64,000 bases of DNA, from positions 1,262,001 through 1,326,000 of the forward strand of contig NZ_CP047026.1 in the NCBI RefSeq assembly GCF_009796785.1, in the 5' to 3' direction. This stretch comes from Polaribacter sp. L3A8 (GTDB lineage Bacteria; Bacteroidota; Bacteroidia; Flavobacteriales; Flavobacteriaceae). Each line of letters starts with the position of its first letter. Position 1 is the stretch's first letter. The notes beneath the pieces were generated by a model. The model was not told the DNA's origin. It made no database searches and worked only from the letters and a program-made list of their open reading frames with translations. This document shows, one piece after another, positions 34,650-44,271 of this stretch. A program made the position numbers and the translations under genes.

Positions 34650-35413
34650 AACTTAAATATGTTTTGATTATGGTATTCTAAAAAATGTACATTTGGAATA
34701 AATCTTTTAGGAAGTACAAGTGCTTTTCCTTCTAATTTATGAAAATAAATTTTCACTTTCTCACTTTTACTATCCTTTAATTCACTTGATAATATCAGTT
34801 TAAAATTTGAATCAAAAGTAATAAGGCCTTTATCAAATGCATTGTCATGTAAATTATTAAGACATAAACCATTCTGAGGGTTCAATCTGTTTTTTGTATC
34901 TATTGACCAAGGAATAATATGGCTCGCAACTAATAATTCAGGTATATCTATTCCTGTTAAGCAACATTTAAAATCATAAGAAGATAAAACTGTACTTCTA
35001 AAGAAGGATTGATTTACACGTACTTTTACCTTTCTTTCTTTTTCCACCCCTGCTTTTAATTCAAATGATTCTTCTTCAATAGGTATTTTTATTTCTTCTT
35101 GTAAAAATTTAGATAATAAAACTTCACTTTCATATGCTAAATCTTCCCAATTATTCGTGAATTCTTCAAAAATTATTTTATCTAATTTACCTGTGTTAGT
35201 TGCTCCTTTTACACCTCTTTAGGTAAGCGAAGGATCGAGGCTAGCAAAATTAACTAATTTCCAAGCAACTGCCGAAGGTGTTCTTCCGATGGCTTCTGCC
35301 AATTTAATTATTAAATAATGTCGATAATTTATTTTACTAAATGATATTTTACAGTATAAATTAAAAGCAACAATTAATTCCTCTCTTGTCCAATTTCTTC
35401 TTTTTTGTGCCAT
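34646..35413 (-). pseudogene. HNH endonuclease interrupted by one in-frame stop
   Basis: One continuous frame of 256 codons, including both stops, broken by a TAA at 35219-35221 (codon 65). The upstream 64 residues (MAQKRRNWTREELIVAFNLY, then AIGRTPSAVAWKLVNFASLD) are the usual N-terminal helical domain. After the stop the frame continues RGVKGATNTGKL, and the C-terminal part carries the HNH domain: CCLTGIDIPELLVASHIIPW, RLNPQNGLCLNNLHDNAFD. Readthrough or a single C-to-T change (CAA to TAA) explains it. A GTG or ATG restart could yield a 133-residue C-terminal protein from 35047. Restriction-type endonucleases of this kind are typical of accessory islands. Confidence 0.85.
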
Positions 35414-35526
35414 AGTTTAATTTCCGTTAAGGATATTAAAGATAAAAAACTATTTTCAACCTCTAATAAAAATATCATTAAAAATAAAAGCTGTGTTACT
35501 TAAAACAAACTCCTACTTTCTCTAAA

Positions 35527-37740
35527 TTAAACCATCCCAAAATCCACCAAAGGCAAACTTCTAACACGTTTTCCTGTGGCATTAAAAATAGCGTTACAAA
35601 TTGCAGGTGCCATAACAGGTACTCCAGGTTCCCCTACTCCAGTTGGTGGCTCGTGCATTTTATCTAAAATATCAATATGTATATTAGGCGCATCTTTCAT
35701 TCTTGTCATTGGGTAATCGAAGAAATTGTGTTGCTCTACAGCACCTTTTTTTGCTGAAATTTTCCCATATAAAGCTAACGACATTCCAAAAATAGCGGCA
35801 CCTTCTAATTGGTTTTTAATATTGTTTTTATTTAAAGCCAAACCACAATCTATGGTAGTCCAAACATTTTCTATTTTCACTTTTCCGGCATTTACAGAAA
35901 CTTCTACAATGGTTGCCACATAACTATAAAAACTATACTGAATAGCAACTCCCAATCCATGGTTTTTAGCCAACGATTTTCCCCAATCAGCCATTTTAGC
36001 TGTGTTTTTTAGCACATCTTTCATTCGTTTAGAGTTATAAGGAGACTGAGACTTACCTGCTATAATTCTATCTTTACCAATTAAATCTAAATGAAATTGT
36101 ATGGGATCTTTTTTTGCTGCAAAAGCCAATTCATCTACAAAAGAATTATTACCAAAACCACTATGAATATTCACAACAGAACGCAACCAACCAATTCTTA
36201 CATTGGCTTCTGCTTTTACGTTTTCTAATCTAAAATCAGGTAAATTATAGGCATTATTTGTAAACCCTTGGTTGAGTTCTAAACCAGAAGCATAGTCTGA
36301 CATTGGTTTAAATGAAGATACAATAGAAGGCAAACCAACACGTTGCAACCAACCTGTAACCTCTCCGTTTGTATCTAAACCAGCTTTTAAATATTGTGCA
36401 CTTGCAGCGTGATAAAAACTATGCTGAATATCATCTTCACGCGTCCAAACAACTTGTACAGGTGCGTTTATTTTTTTAGAAATAGCAACTGCTTCTACCA
36501 CAAAATCAGATTTAGATTTTCTACCAAAACCTCCACCTAAAAAAGTAACATTTATAGTTACTTTTTCTAAAGCGATATTAAAGAAATGTGCTATTTCTGC
36601 TCTTGCCGTTTGCGGATCTTGTAAAGGTGCCCAAACTTCTATTTTATCCTCCTGAAACCAAGCCGTAGCATTAGGCACTTCCATGGGCGCATGCACCAAA
36701 AAAGGAACGTGATACGTAGCTTCTACAATTTCTGTAGCGTCTTTAAAAGCGGCATCTACATTACCACTACTTCCAGGAACTAATTTTCCTTTTTCTAGTA
36801 ATCTTTCTGTTAGTTTTTCTTTGAATTTCTCGGTATCAAAAGAATGATTATCTCCGTAATTCCATTCAATATTTAAGTTTAATTTTCCTTGAAAGGCAGA
36901 CCACGTATTATCTGCAATAACCGCAACACCTCCTAAAGTTCCAAAAAACTGACCTGTTGGCGGCACTATTCTAGGTATTTCGAAAATAGTTTCTACGCCT
37001 GCTGTTTTTTCTGCGCTTGATGCATCGAAACTTTTTACGGTTCCGAAAGTTACGGGACATCTGGCAATGGCAGCAAATTTCATATTCGGAATTCTAACAT
37101 CAATTCCGTAAGTTGCTGTTCCGTGTGTAAAATCGTTTAAATCGACACTTTTTAAGTTTTTTCCTATAAATTTAAAATCTTCAACTTTTTTAAGTTTGAT
37201 GTTTTCATCCGAAGGAATTGCAACATTAGCAGCTTCGTCTACCAAATCTCCAAAGAAAATTTTGTCGTTGGTTTTTGTATTGATGATAAAATGATTTTCT
37301 GCTTTACAATCTGTTTCTGCAACCTTCCATTTAGTAGCGGCAGCAGTAATTAACATGGCTTTTGCTGCAGCCCCCATTTTTCTCATAGGTTCTAACAAAG
37401 TTCTTACACTTCTAGATCCATCTGTATTTTGATTGCCATATTTGGCATCTCCAGTTGCCTGTTTTATAGTAATATATTTCCAATCGGCTTCTAATTCATC
37501 TGCAATTGCAGAAGCCAAAGAAGTTCTAATTCCTTGTCCCATTTCCGAACGAGAAGCTATTAAAGTAATGTTTCCGTCTTTTTTAATGTGTACAAATAAG
37601 TTGGGTGTAAAAGTCTCATCCGCTTGCGGTATAAATTCTTTTTTATCAGAAGAAACCGTGCAACCTAAAAGGATTCCTCCAGAAGCCAAACCAAATAATT
37701 TTACAAAATCTCTACGGTTTATTTGTTGTATTTTACTCAT
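35527..37740 (-). CDS. Molybdopterin-binding subunit of a xanthine-dehydrogenase-family oxidoreductase
   Basis: 737 residues, like the beta subunit of isoquinoline 1-oxidoreductase (IorB). The N-terminus carries a twin-arginine signal (NRRDFVKLFGLASGGILLGC) that also ends in a lipobox-like LLGC, so the enzyme is probably exported folded and perhaps lipid-anchored. Two aldehyde-oxidase-type molybdenum domains follow, with ASRSEMGQGIRTSLASAIAD near 61, FLGGGFGRKSKSDF near 398 and the final GVGEPGVPVMAPAICNAI with the catalytic glutamate. It pairs with the 2Fe-2S subunit gene (4-base overlap). The substrate, an aldehyde or N-heterocycle, is unknown. Confidence 0.88.
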   Translation of the reverse strand: MSKIQQINRRDFVKLFGLASGGILLGCTVSSDKKEFIPQADETFTPNLFVHIKKDGNITLIASRSEMGQGIRTSLASAIADELEADWKYITIKQATGDAKYGNQNTDGSRSVRTLLEPMRKMGAAAKAMLITAAATKWKVAETDCKAENHFIINTKTNDKIFFGDLVDEAANVAIPSDENIKLKKVEDFKFIGKNLKSVDLNDFTHGTATYGIDVRIPNMKFAAIARCPVTFGTVKSFDASSAEKTAGVETIFEIPRIVPPTGQFFGTLGGVAVIADNTWSAFQGKLNLNIEWNYGDNHSFDTEKFKEKLTERLLEKGKLVPGSSGNVDAAFKDATEIVEATYHVPFLVHAPMEVPNATAWFQEDKIEVWAPLQDPQTARAEIAHFFNIALEKVTINVTFLGGGFGRKSKSDFVVEAVAISKKINAPVQVVWTREDDIQHSFYHAASAQYLKAGLDTNGEVTGWLQRVGLPSIVSSFKPMSDYASGLELNQGFTNNAYNLPDFRLENVKAEANVRIGWLRSVVNIHSGFGNNSFVDELAFAAKKDPIQFHLDLIGKDRIIAGKSQSPYNSKRMKDVLKNTAKMADWGKSLAKNHGLGVAIQYSFYSYVATIVEVSVNAGKVKIENVWTTIDCGLALNKNNIKNQLEGAAIFGMSLALYGKISAKKGAVEQHNFFDYPMTRMKDAPNIHIDILDKMHEPPTGVGEPGVPVMAPAICNAIFNATGKRVRSLPLVDFGMV

Positions 37741-38201
37741 ATCGCTTCGTTTTTAAGTGCCACTGCTTTATGAATTGCTGTTCTAATTCTTGTGTACGTT
37801 CCGCATCTACAAATGTTGCCACTCATAGCATCGTCTATATCTTTATCTGTAGGATTTGCTGTTTTATCTAACAAAGAAGTTGCTGCAATTAATTGCCCAG
37901 ACTGACAAAAACCACATTGTGGCACATTACCCTCTTGCCATGCTTCTCGTAAAAATTCTAAGTTTGGTGAAGTTCCTTCTATCGTAAAAATTTCTTTTCC
38001 TACTGCGTAGGATACTGGCATTCCGCAAGACTTAATCAATCTTCCATCAACCAAAACAGAACAGGCTCCGCATTCGCTTACGCCACACCCAAATTTAGTT
38101 CCTGTTAAACCTACAATATCTCTAATTGCCCATAACAAAGGCATATCATCTTGCACTTTAACAGCGTGAGATTTACCGTTAATTGATAAAATTGTATCCA
38201 T
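37737..38201 (-). CDS. 2Fe-2S subunit of the molybdenum hydroxylase
   Basis: 154 residues with two iron-sulfur domains: a plant-ferredoxin-type cluster with TKFGCGVSECGACSVLVDG (near 35-53) and GKSHAVKVQDD at the start, and the second cluster near PQCGFCQSGQLIAA (near 94-107) and SGNICRCGTYTRIR (near 128-141). It passes electrons from the molybdenum subunit. It has no signal peptide and probably travels with the Tat-tagged partner. It is the first gene of a two-gene unit. No cytochrome or XdhC maturation gene is adjacent. Confidence 0.93.
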   Translation of the reverse strand: MDTILSINGKSHAVKVQDDMPLLWAIRDIVGLTGTKFGCGVSECGACSVLVDGRLIKSCGMPVSYAVGKEIFTIEGTSPNLEFLREAWQEGNVPQCGFCQSGQLIAATSLLDKTANPTDKDIDDAMSGNICRCGTYTRIRTAIHKAVALKNEAI

Positions 38202-38251
38202 GTTTCTTATTTAAAAAACACAATATAAACCTTTCAATCGAAGAACAACAA

Positions 38252-39940
38252 CTATTTAATGTTAATGCTCTTAAAACCGTCTTTTAAATTATTGGTTCTT
38301 AAAGCAGGAACAATTTTATAATGCTTTTTAATAAAGGCCACTTGTTTTGCATTAACCGCAGGTAAAGGCACAATTCCTACTGACCAAAAAAAACTATCTT
38401 TTGTGGGAGAATTATAAGCAAAACCATCTTCTATATGTTGGTCATATTCTAAACTCATGCTCGAGTTTACATTTGGTTGTACAATGTTTTTAAGCTTTAA
38501 AAGACTAGTTTTTGTATTCGTTTTTTTTATGGTGGTGTAGTTACTCAATTTTAATTCGGTTAAAAAAGGAACCAAACTTAACAATAAACTTATATAGGTA
38601 AATAACACAATTATTTTTTCTTTTTTAAAAAACCAAACGCAAATTTGCATGGAAAAGAACAACATGTAAAAAAAGAAGAATCGGTATTGAGGAGAAAAAA
38701 TCCACGCCAATACAAAATGTAAAACGCCAATTAAATACAAGATAAAAACGGATTTTTCTTTACTTTTTAAATACCATAAAAAAGGAAAAGAAAGTAATAA
38801 AGTTGTAAAAATAATATTAATGATTCCATTGAATTTAAATGAAGTTATCCAAGCAATAAACAATTGATAGGTAGAAAGGTTTTCTAATGCTTGATAATCA
38901 AAAGCAGCACTATATGTACCTACTTTAAATAAATAGATTAACTCTTTTGGTACTTTCCAATCTACATTAAGAACATCTATAATTTCTAATGGATATAATA
39001 AATACCCTGTAAGAATTACATTCTTCATCAAAAAAAGCGCTAACACAAAAATTGAGAAAACGATTGGTTTTACAAGATTTTCTTTTAAGGTTTTGTAATT
39101 CTTAATAACTAAAATTAACGGTAATAGTATTAAAACACAAGTGGTGATTTTGATGACACACAAAAAAATTGTGAGCAATAAAATAATGATAAAATTAGAA
39201 AAATCGACCTTTTTGTAATGCTTAATAAAAAGGAACAACAACAACTGACTTATCAAAAATACCGGTAAATCTGGTGATGGTGCATTGATAAAAAAAATAA
39301 GAAAAGGCAAACTAATTAAAACACTACCAATATACAATTGGTTTCTTTTTTTACTTGTTTTAAAATGATGTAATTGCTGAAAGCAGTAAAAAGAAAAAAT
39401 GACTAAAAAGTAACCGTTTAAATCATTAAAAGAGGTTTCTAAAAACGGAAAAGAAAACGCCGCTTGTAAAATATGCCAACTAGAGGTTTGTGCAAAAAAG
39501 ATGTGTAAATTTCCCAATCCTTTTACAAAACCGTATTCATTTAACCATTTTATGGTTTGTATATAATAACTTTCATTATCAAAAATAGAAGGCGTAACCG
39601 ATGACATTGCCAACGCAACAATACCAATAAAAAAAATGCCTAATTTATAGGTTTTACTAAACGAGAACCAATTCTCTTTAAATTGATAAAAATGTCTTTG
39701 AACTTCTTTTCTAAATACCCAAATTCCTGCAATTGTTACACTAACCATTATTCCATAAAAAACAATGTCTAAGGCAAAGAAAAAAGCATACAACCAACTA
39801 AATAATGTTATTGAAAACAGTCCTAAAATATGGTGAATGGTAAAGTTTTGATTCTCAATTTTAAAGAGTTTTTTTAATAAAAAACCAAAGCTTAAGGAGG
39901 ATATAAAAATATAAATCCAATTTATTAAAATTAAAAGCAT
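38252..39940 (-). CDS. Polytopic membrane protein, glycosyltransferase-C-like
   Basis: 562 residues with about eleven or twelve hydrophobic segments over positions 1-450, then a soluble C-terminus of about 100 residues. The sequence FDNESYYIQTIKWLNEYGF near 119 holds acidic residues in the first large loop, as in GT-C glycosyltransferases; QYRFFFFYMLFFSMQ near 414 resembles their later membrane part. It matches a family I recall as LIC_10190, with no known product. It stands alone. Sugar transfer in the envelope is an inference only. Confidence 0.6.
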   Translation of the reverse strand: MLLILINWIYIFISSLSFGFLLKKLFKIENQNFTIHHILGLFSITLFSWLYAFFFALDIVFYGIMVSVTIAGIWVFRKEVQRHFYQFKENWFSFSKTYKLGIFFIGIVALAMSSVTPSIFDNESYYIQTIKWLNEYGFVKGLGNLHIFFAQTSSWHILQAAFSFPFLETSFNDLNGYFLVIFSFYCFQQLHHFKTSKKRNQLYIGSVLISLPFLIFFINAPSPDLPVFLISQLLLFLFIKHYKKVDFSNFIIILLLTIFLCVIKITTCVLILLPLILVIKNYKTLKENLVKPIVFSIFVLALFLMKNVILTGYLLYPLEIIDVLNVDWKVPKELIYLFKVGTYSAAFDYQALENLSTYQLFIAWITSFKFNGIINIIFTTLLLSFPFLWYLKSKEKSVFILYLIGVLHFVLAWIFSPQYRFFFFYMLFFSMQICVWFFKKEKIIVLFTYISLLLSLVPFLTELKLSNYTTIKKTNTKTSLLKLKNIVQPNVNSSMSLEYDQHIEDGFAYNSPTKDSFFWSVGIVPLPAVNAKQVAFIKKHYKIVPALRTNNLKDGFKSINIK

Positions 39941-40243
39941 GTGTTTTTTAAAATTGATTTTAGAGATTACAAGTTACGAATAATATAATTTTCTACTTCG
40001 TTAAATATCCAATTGTTCTCAACTACACTAGAACTAACAAATCTTAAAAAAGTTGAACACATAAGCACATAGTAAACATAGTTCTGTATTTAAAAAATGA
40101 AATCAATTTACATGTACAAGCTAATTTATGAATATTCACTAACATGAGCGTAACGATGGCGTAAACATGATAAAGTACGAGCGAGATGCTCGCACTAGCA
40201 TTGCATTGGATTTGAAATTAAAGTAATTGTAAATATTAAAAAC
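39941..40243. other. Intergenic region with a small hairpin
   Basis: 303 bases with no convincing gene. GCGAG (40181-40185) pairs with CTCGC (40189-40193) in a stretch resembling a dispersed flavobacterial repeat. No T run follows, so it is probably not a terminator. Confidence 0.5.
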
Positions 40244-41350
40244 CTAAAACAAAATACAAACTGGCATTGGCGCAGCAACTTCACTAACAAAAGTTAATGT
40301 ACCGGTTGCAGCATCTCTTTTAAAAGAAACAATATTATTGGTGTCTTGATTGGCAACTAATAAAAACTGTTCATCTGGAGACAATGAAAAATTACGAGGG
40401 TGTTTCCCTAAAACAGGCTCGTAACCAATTGTTTTTAAGGTTCCGTTTTCTGAATTTACGGCATACATCACAATAGACTCGTGTCCGCGGTTAGAAGCAT
40501 ATAAAAACTTACCATCTTTGGTAATATGAATATCTGCTGCCTTGCTAAACGCTGTAAAGTCTGATGGTAAAGTAGCAATTGAAAAATCTACAAAATATTT
40601 TCCGTCTTTTTCTTTTACCAAAGAAACTGTATTGTCTAACTCATTTAATACATAAATCCATTTATTATTTGGATGAAAGGTTAAATGTCTTGGGCCTGCT
40701 CCATCTTCCATTTTTAAAGATTTTTGAGCCGTAGCAACTAGTTGGTTTGTAGTAGTATCAATTGTAGAAAATAACAATTCGTTCGTTCCTAAATCTACAG
40801 AAATCACTTCTTTTTTAGTTGGATGAAACCAAGCAGAATGTGCATGAGGCCCTTTTTGTCTTTCTGTGGTACCTTTGCCAACATGTTGTTGCACATCTAA
40901 TAATGTAGATAATTTACCAGAAGCATCTGCTTTTAGCAAACCTACGCTTCCGGCTCTGTAATTTGCAGTTACTACATAATTATCATTATTTATAGCCACA
41001 AAACAAGGTCCAGAACCACCACTTTTTTCATTACTAATAAGTTGTAAAGCATCTTTTGTTATCTTAAAAGACTTTACATACCCAACTCCATTTACATCTG
41101 TTTCGCCAATAGAAAAAAGTGTTTTTTTGTCTTTAGATTTTGCTAAAAAAGTAGGATTTATAGTTTCTGCAACCAAGCCAATTTTTGTTAATTTTCCTTC
41201 TTCAGAAATTTGATATTTATAAATTCCTTTAGAATCTTTTTTGGTATAAGTACCTACATAAAAAGAAGTTTTCATAGTGTTTTTCTTTACGGTTCCTGTT
41301 TTACATCCGAATAAAAATATTGATACTAAAAATATAGGTAGAAATTTCAT
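40244..41350 (-). CDS. Lactonase-family (6-phosphogluconolactonase-like) lipoprotein
   Basis: 368 residues. Lipoprotein signal with FLFGC (Cys16), then a seven-bladed beta-propeller of the lactonase family (PF10282): SFYVGTYTKKDSKGIYKYQ in blade 1, KGPHAHSAWFHPTKKEV near 167 and DGAGPRHLTFHPNNKWIYVL near 216 with the usual histidine/arginine active-site set, LYASNRGHESIVMY near 284 and GKHPRNFSLSPDEQFLLVAN near 313. Being exported, it is unlikely to be the cytosolic pentose-phosphate enzyme; it may open other sugar lactones. It lies 3 bases after the peptidase gene. Confidence 0.85.
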   Translation of the reverse strand: MKFLPIFLVSIFLFGCKTGTVKKNTMKTSFYVGTYTKKDSKGIYKYQISEEGKLTKIGLVAETINPTFLAKSKDKKTLFSIGETDVNGVGYVKSFKITKDALQLISNEKSGGSGPCFVAINNDNYVVTANYRAGSVGLLKADASGKLSTLLDVQQHVGKGTTERQKGPHAHSAWFHPTKKEVISVDLGTNELLFSTIDTTTNQLVATAQKSLKMEDGAGPRHLTFHPNNKWIYVLNELDNTVSLVKEKDGKYFVDFSIATLPSDFTAFSKAADIHITKDGKFLYASNRGHESIVMYAVNSENGTLKTIGYEPVLGKHPRNFSLSPDEQFLLVANQDTNNIVSFKRDAATGTLTFVSEVAAPMPVCILF

Positions 41351-41353
41351 GAA

Positions 41354-43111
41354 TTAAAATAGTTTAAAAATTGGCAAACGTAAGTGTGCCAATTCGTAAT
41401 GAGGTGATTTTTTGTAAATAAAGTTTAATTGTGCTTTTGCGTTTTCTGCAAAAGCTGTATCCGTTTTTAGTTTTTCTTCAAACTCCTTTTTTATAGATGG
41501 ATTCTCTGCTAAAAATTGTGCTGCAATATCTTCGAAAACATAGGCCGAAAAACCTTCTTTTTGTTGTAAAACGGTATCAAAAAAATTCCAATTAAAAAAA
41601 GAATCTGTTGCAGCTGCTTCTAAGGTTTCTAACAAATAACGAACACCTTTCTGATTTGTATCTATATAAATATCTCCTTTTCTAAATTGAAAATTCTGAG
41701 TGGATGTTTTTACAGAAGTATTATAATGTAAATAATGCCCTTCGTAAGCAGTTTTACTGGTTTCAAAAGTATCTATATGATTTACTTCAACAGAAATTAT
41801 AGTGTCGTTTTTAAAACGTGTAAATTCAATTTTATTGTTTATTAAGCGTTCTAACACTTTATGCCAACCTTGTTGTAAAACATACGCTTTCGGAATTTTT
41901 ACAGTCTTTGTGGCTACAAAATTATTGTAATATTTTACAGGCTCGGTATACGGTTTTGATCTATCGTAAAACAAGCGTTTCCCTGTAGTTACTTTGCTTT
42001 CTATATATTCGCCTTCGTATCCTTTAAATTGTAATTCCGTAGCATTTTCTGTATCAACCTTAAAAGCTATCGGGTATGTTTCTTGTGCCAATATCTCAGC
42101 AACAGCATTGGCTCTTAATTCTTTAATTTTTACCGAATTTTTTTCTGTAAAATCTAACGCAGAAAATAGCAATTCATAGGTTTGTTCTACTCGTGTTTTA
42201 TAAGGCTTTAACATGTGCGTTTCTACCATTAAACCTAAGGTATTAAATAAACTTGTGTAGCCTGTAGAATATCTTGGCGAGTCGAAAAACTGAAACCAAC
42301 CTTCTTTTGGAGTTGTGCCCCAAACATTTACATAAGGCGTAATTGCAATTCCTTTTTGCTCTAGCGAACTCTCTAAACTCTTACGCATATTCTCTTCTAT
42401 AAAAGTCCCTAAATTACCGCCTAATTTATTGTGTTGTGTAAATAAATGAGTAATGGCATATTGATAATCGGCTCCGTTACTTACGTGGTTATCAATAAAA
42501 ACATCAGGATTTACAGTATGGAAAATATCAGCAAAAGCTGCCGCATTTTTAGAGTCTTGTTTGATAAAATCTCTATTTAAATCGTAGTTTCTAGCATTTC
42601 CTCTAAAACCATATGCTGTTGGTCCATTTTGATTTGCTCTTGTGTGCGAATTTCTATTTAAAGAACCACCAACATTATAAACGGGAATAACACAAATAAT
42701 AGAATTTTTATACTTTTCTTTTAAAGAATCGTTTTGTACAATATCTCTAAGCAACAACATAGAAGCATCAATTCCGTCGGATTCTCCGGGATGAATTCCG
42801 TTGTTTATTAAAATTCTGTTTTTGGGTGATTTCTTAATTTCATCAACATTAAATATACCTTCTCTACTATAAACCACCAAATGCAAAGGTTTTCCGGCAT
42901 CTGTTTGTCCGAAAGAAAATAATGAAATTGTACTATATTCTTCTGCTAAATCTTTATAATAAGAAATTACCTCTTTGTATTCTGGAGTTTCAGTTCCTTT
43001 AGATTTCTCGAAAAGTGTTGTAAAATCTTTCTGTTCTTTGGATGAATTATTACAAGAAATTATCAAAAATAAAAAAAGAACTAAAAATATCGCTTTAAAA
43101 TAATTACTCAT
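41354..43111 (-). CDS. M14-family zinc carboxypeptidase, lipoprotein
   Basis: 585 residues. Lipoprotein signal ending IISC (Cys20). The M14 fold has the zinc ligands in NNGIHPGESDGIDASM (HxxE), a third zinc histidine probably in PDVFIDNHVSNGADYQYA, and the catalytic glutamate in GLMVETHMLKPY. A long C-terminal beta-rich extension (about 350-585) is typical of Bacteroidota members and may fold as a transthyretin-like or binding domain. It probably trims peptides in the periplasm. It follows coaD by 2 bases and precedes the lactonase gene by 3, so the three form an operon. Confidence 0.88.
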   Translation of the reverse strand: MSNYFKAIFLVLFLFLIISCNNSSKEQKDFTTLFEKSKGTETPEYKEVISYYKDLAEEYSTISLFSFGQTDAGKPLHLVVYSREGIFNVDEIKKSPKNRILINNGIHPGESDGIDASMLLLRDIVQNDSLKEKYKNSIICVIPVYNVGGSLNRNSHTRANQNGPTAYGFRGNARNYDLNRDFIKQDSKNAAAFADIFHTVNPDVFIDNHVSNGADYQYAITHLFTQHNKLGGNLGTFIEENMRKSLESSLEQKGIAITPYVNVWGTTPKEGWFQFFDSPRYSTGYTSLFNTLGLMVETHMLKPYKTRVEQTYELLFSALDFTEKNSVKIKELRANAVAEILAQETYPIAFKVDTENATELQFKGYEGEYIESKVTTGKRLFYDRSKPYTEPVKYYNNFVATKTVKIPKAYVLQQGWHKVLERLINNKIEFTRFKNDTIISVEVNHIDTFETSKTAYEGHYLHYNTSVKTSTQNFQFRKGDIYIDTNQKGVRYLLETLEAAATDSFFNWNFFDTVLQQKEGFSAYVFEDIAAQFLAENPSIKKEFEEKLKTDTAFAENAKAQLNFIYKKSPHYELAHLRLPIFKLF

Positions 43112-43113
43112 AT

Positions 43114-43569
43114 TTACTTAACTCTTACCGGTTTGGGTACTAACTTTGTGTAATCTCCATTATTTCTAATTACATCTCTAACAATAGATGATGAAATGTA
43201 AGAAGTACTTGCTGCGGTTAGTAAAAACACGGTTTCTATAGGTGCTAAATCTCTATTGGTGTGTGCAATTGCTTTTTCGAATTCAAAATCTGCCGGATTT
43301 CTTAAGCCTCTAAAAATAAAATCTACATTGTTTTCTTGACAAAAATGAACAGTTAAACCTTTGTAAGTGACTACTTTTATTTTTGGATTGTCTTTAAAAC
43401 AGTCTTCAATAAATTTTTTACGTTCTTCTAAACTAAACATGTAATTTTTATCGGCATTGATACCAATGGCAATAATAAGTTCATCGAACAATTTTACACC
43501 TCGCTCTATAATATCATAATGACCTAATGTGATTGGATCAAAAGATCCTGGAAAAATTGCTCTTTTCAT
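43114..43569 (-). CDS. coaD: Phosphopantetheine adenylyltransferase
   Basis: 151 residues, standard length. Catalyses the fourth step of coenzyme A synthesis (ATP plus 4'-phosphopantetheine). The nucleotidyltransferase signature is FPGSFDPITLGHYDIIERG (6-24) with the TxGH motif, followed by RGLRNPADFEFE near 89-100 and the ISSSIVRDVIRN end motif. It heads a unit with the M14 peptidase and lactonase genes; the link between these functions is not obvious. Confidence 0.97.
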   Translation of the reverse strand: MKRAIFPGSFDPITLGHYDIIERGVKLFDELIIAIGINADKNYMFSLEERKKFIEDCFKDNPKIKVVTYKGLTVHFCQENNVDFIFRGLRNPADFEFEKAIAHTNRDLAPIETVFLLTAASTSYISSSIVRDVIRNNGDYTKLVPKPVRVK

Positions 43570-43655
43570 TCTATTGTATTTGACTTTTTTGATGTTTTAG
43601 ACACATGAAACACGACTGACAACGTATACTTTAAAATTCTTATCTTAAAATAGTA

Positions 43656-44015
43656 TCACTTGTCTAATGAATCTATGAAATTTGATATTTTTTGTTGTAA
43701 TTTTTGGATTCTTTTTTCAAAATCGATAAAAGTTTCATTAGAAATAAAGTTTAAATTATTACAAATTATAATTTGAGTTTCCCATTCAAAAGCAGAACCT
43801 AAACTATGCTCTAAAAAAGTAACAAAATGTTTATTTGTTCTTTTACTTGTCCCTTCAGATATATTTGAAGGAATAGAAACAGCACATCTATTTAATTGAC
43901 TAATCAAACCAAACCTCTCGTAATCTGGCAATGTTGAGGTGAATTTATAATTTAAAGTAACTAATTCTATTGCCTCTTGCCAAATTTGTAACTTTTTAAA
44001 ATTATGTCTTTTCAT
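43656..44015 (-). CDS. Four-helix bundle protein (23S IVS-type family)
   Basis: 119 residues of the family first found in intervening sequences of 23S rRNA genes: FKKLQIWQEAIELVTLNYKF, then FGLISQLNRCAVSIPSNISEG and FVTFLEHSLGSAFEWETQI. It forms pentamers of four-helix bundles in solved members. Here it is free-standing, not in an rRNA gene. The function is unknown, though free copies often sit in variable regions. A 54-bp tandem repeat follows immediately upstream of its start (44061-44262). Confidence 0.9.
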   Translation of the reverse strand: MKRHNFKKLQIWQEAIELVTLNYKFTSTLPDYERFGLISQLNRCAVSIPSNISEGTSKRTNKHFVTFLEHSLGSAFEWETQIIICNNLNFISNETFIDFEKRIQKLQQKISNFIDSLDK

Positions 44016-44060
44016 AGCTTTATTATTTTAACATTATAAATATTTTTGTCTCTTACTGTT

Positions 44061-44262
44061 AAAACATCCTGACTCAAAACATCCTGACTCAAATCCACAA
44101 CAGTGATCATCATCTTGTTTCATGGTTCAAAAACATCCTGACTCAAATCCACAACAGTGATCATCATCTTGTCTCATGGTTCAAAAACATCCTGACTCAA
44201 ATCCACAACAGTGATCATCATCATCTTGTCTCAAATCCACAACAGATATCATCATCTTGTTT
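44061..44262. repeat. 54-bp tandem repeat array
   Basis: Unit begins AAACATCCTGACTCAAATCC and continues through GATCATCATCTTG to ATGGTTC. Copies begin near 44076, 44130 and 44184 (period 54), with a partial copy before (44061) and a shortened one at the end that lacks the ATGGTTC/CATCCTGAC part. The copies differ by single bases (TTTC versus TCTC) and one extra CAT. It lies between ddl (which ends at 44272) and the four-helix-bundle gene. Confidence 0.9.
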
Positions 44263-44271
44263 CTAAAAACG

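Noticed and set aside
40181..40193. Hairpin GCGAG/CTCGC as a terminator
   Set aside because: Stem is short, no T run follows on either strand.
44061..44262. Tandem repeat as a CRISPR array
   Set aside because: Copies are contiguous with no unique spacers, and no cas genes are near.
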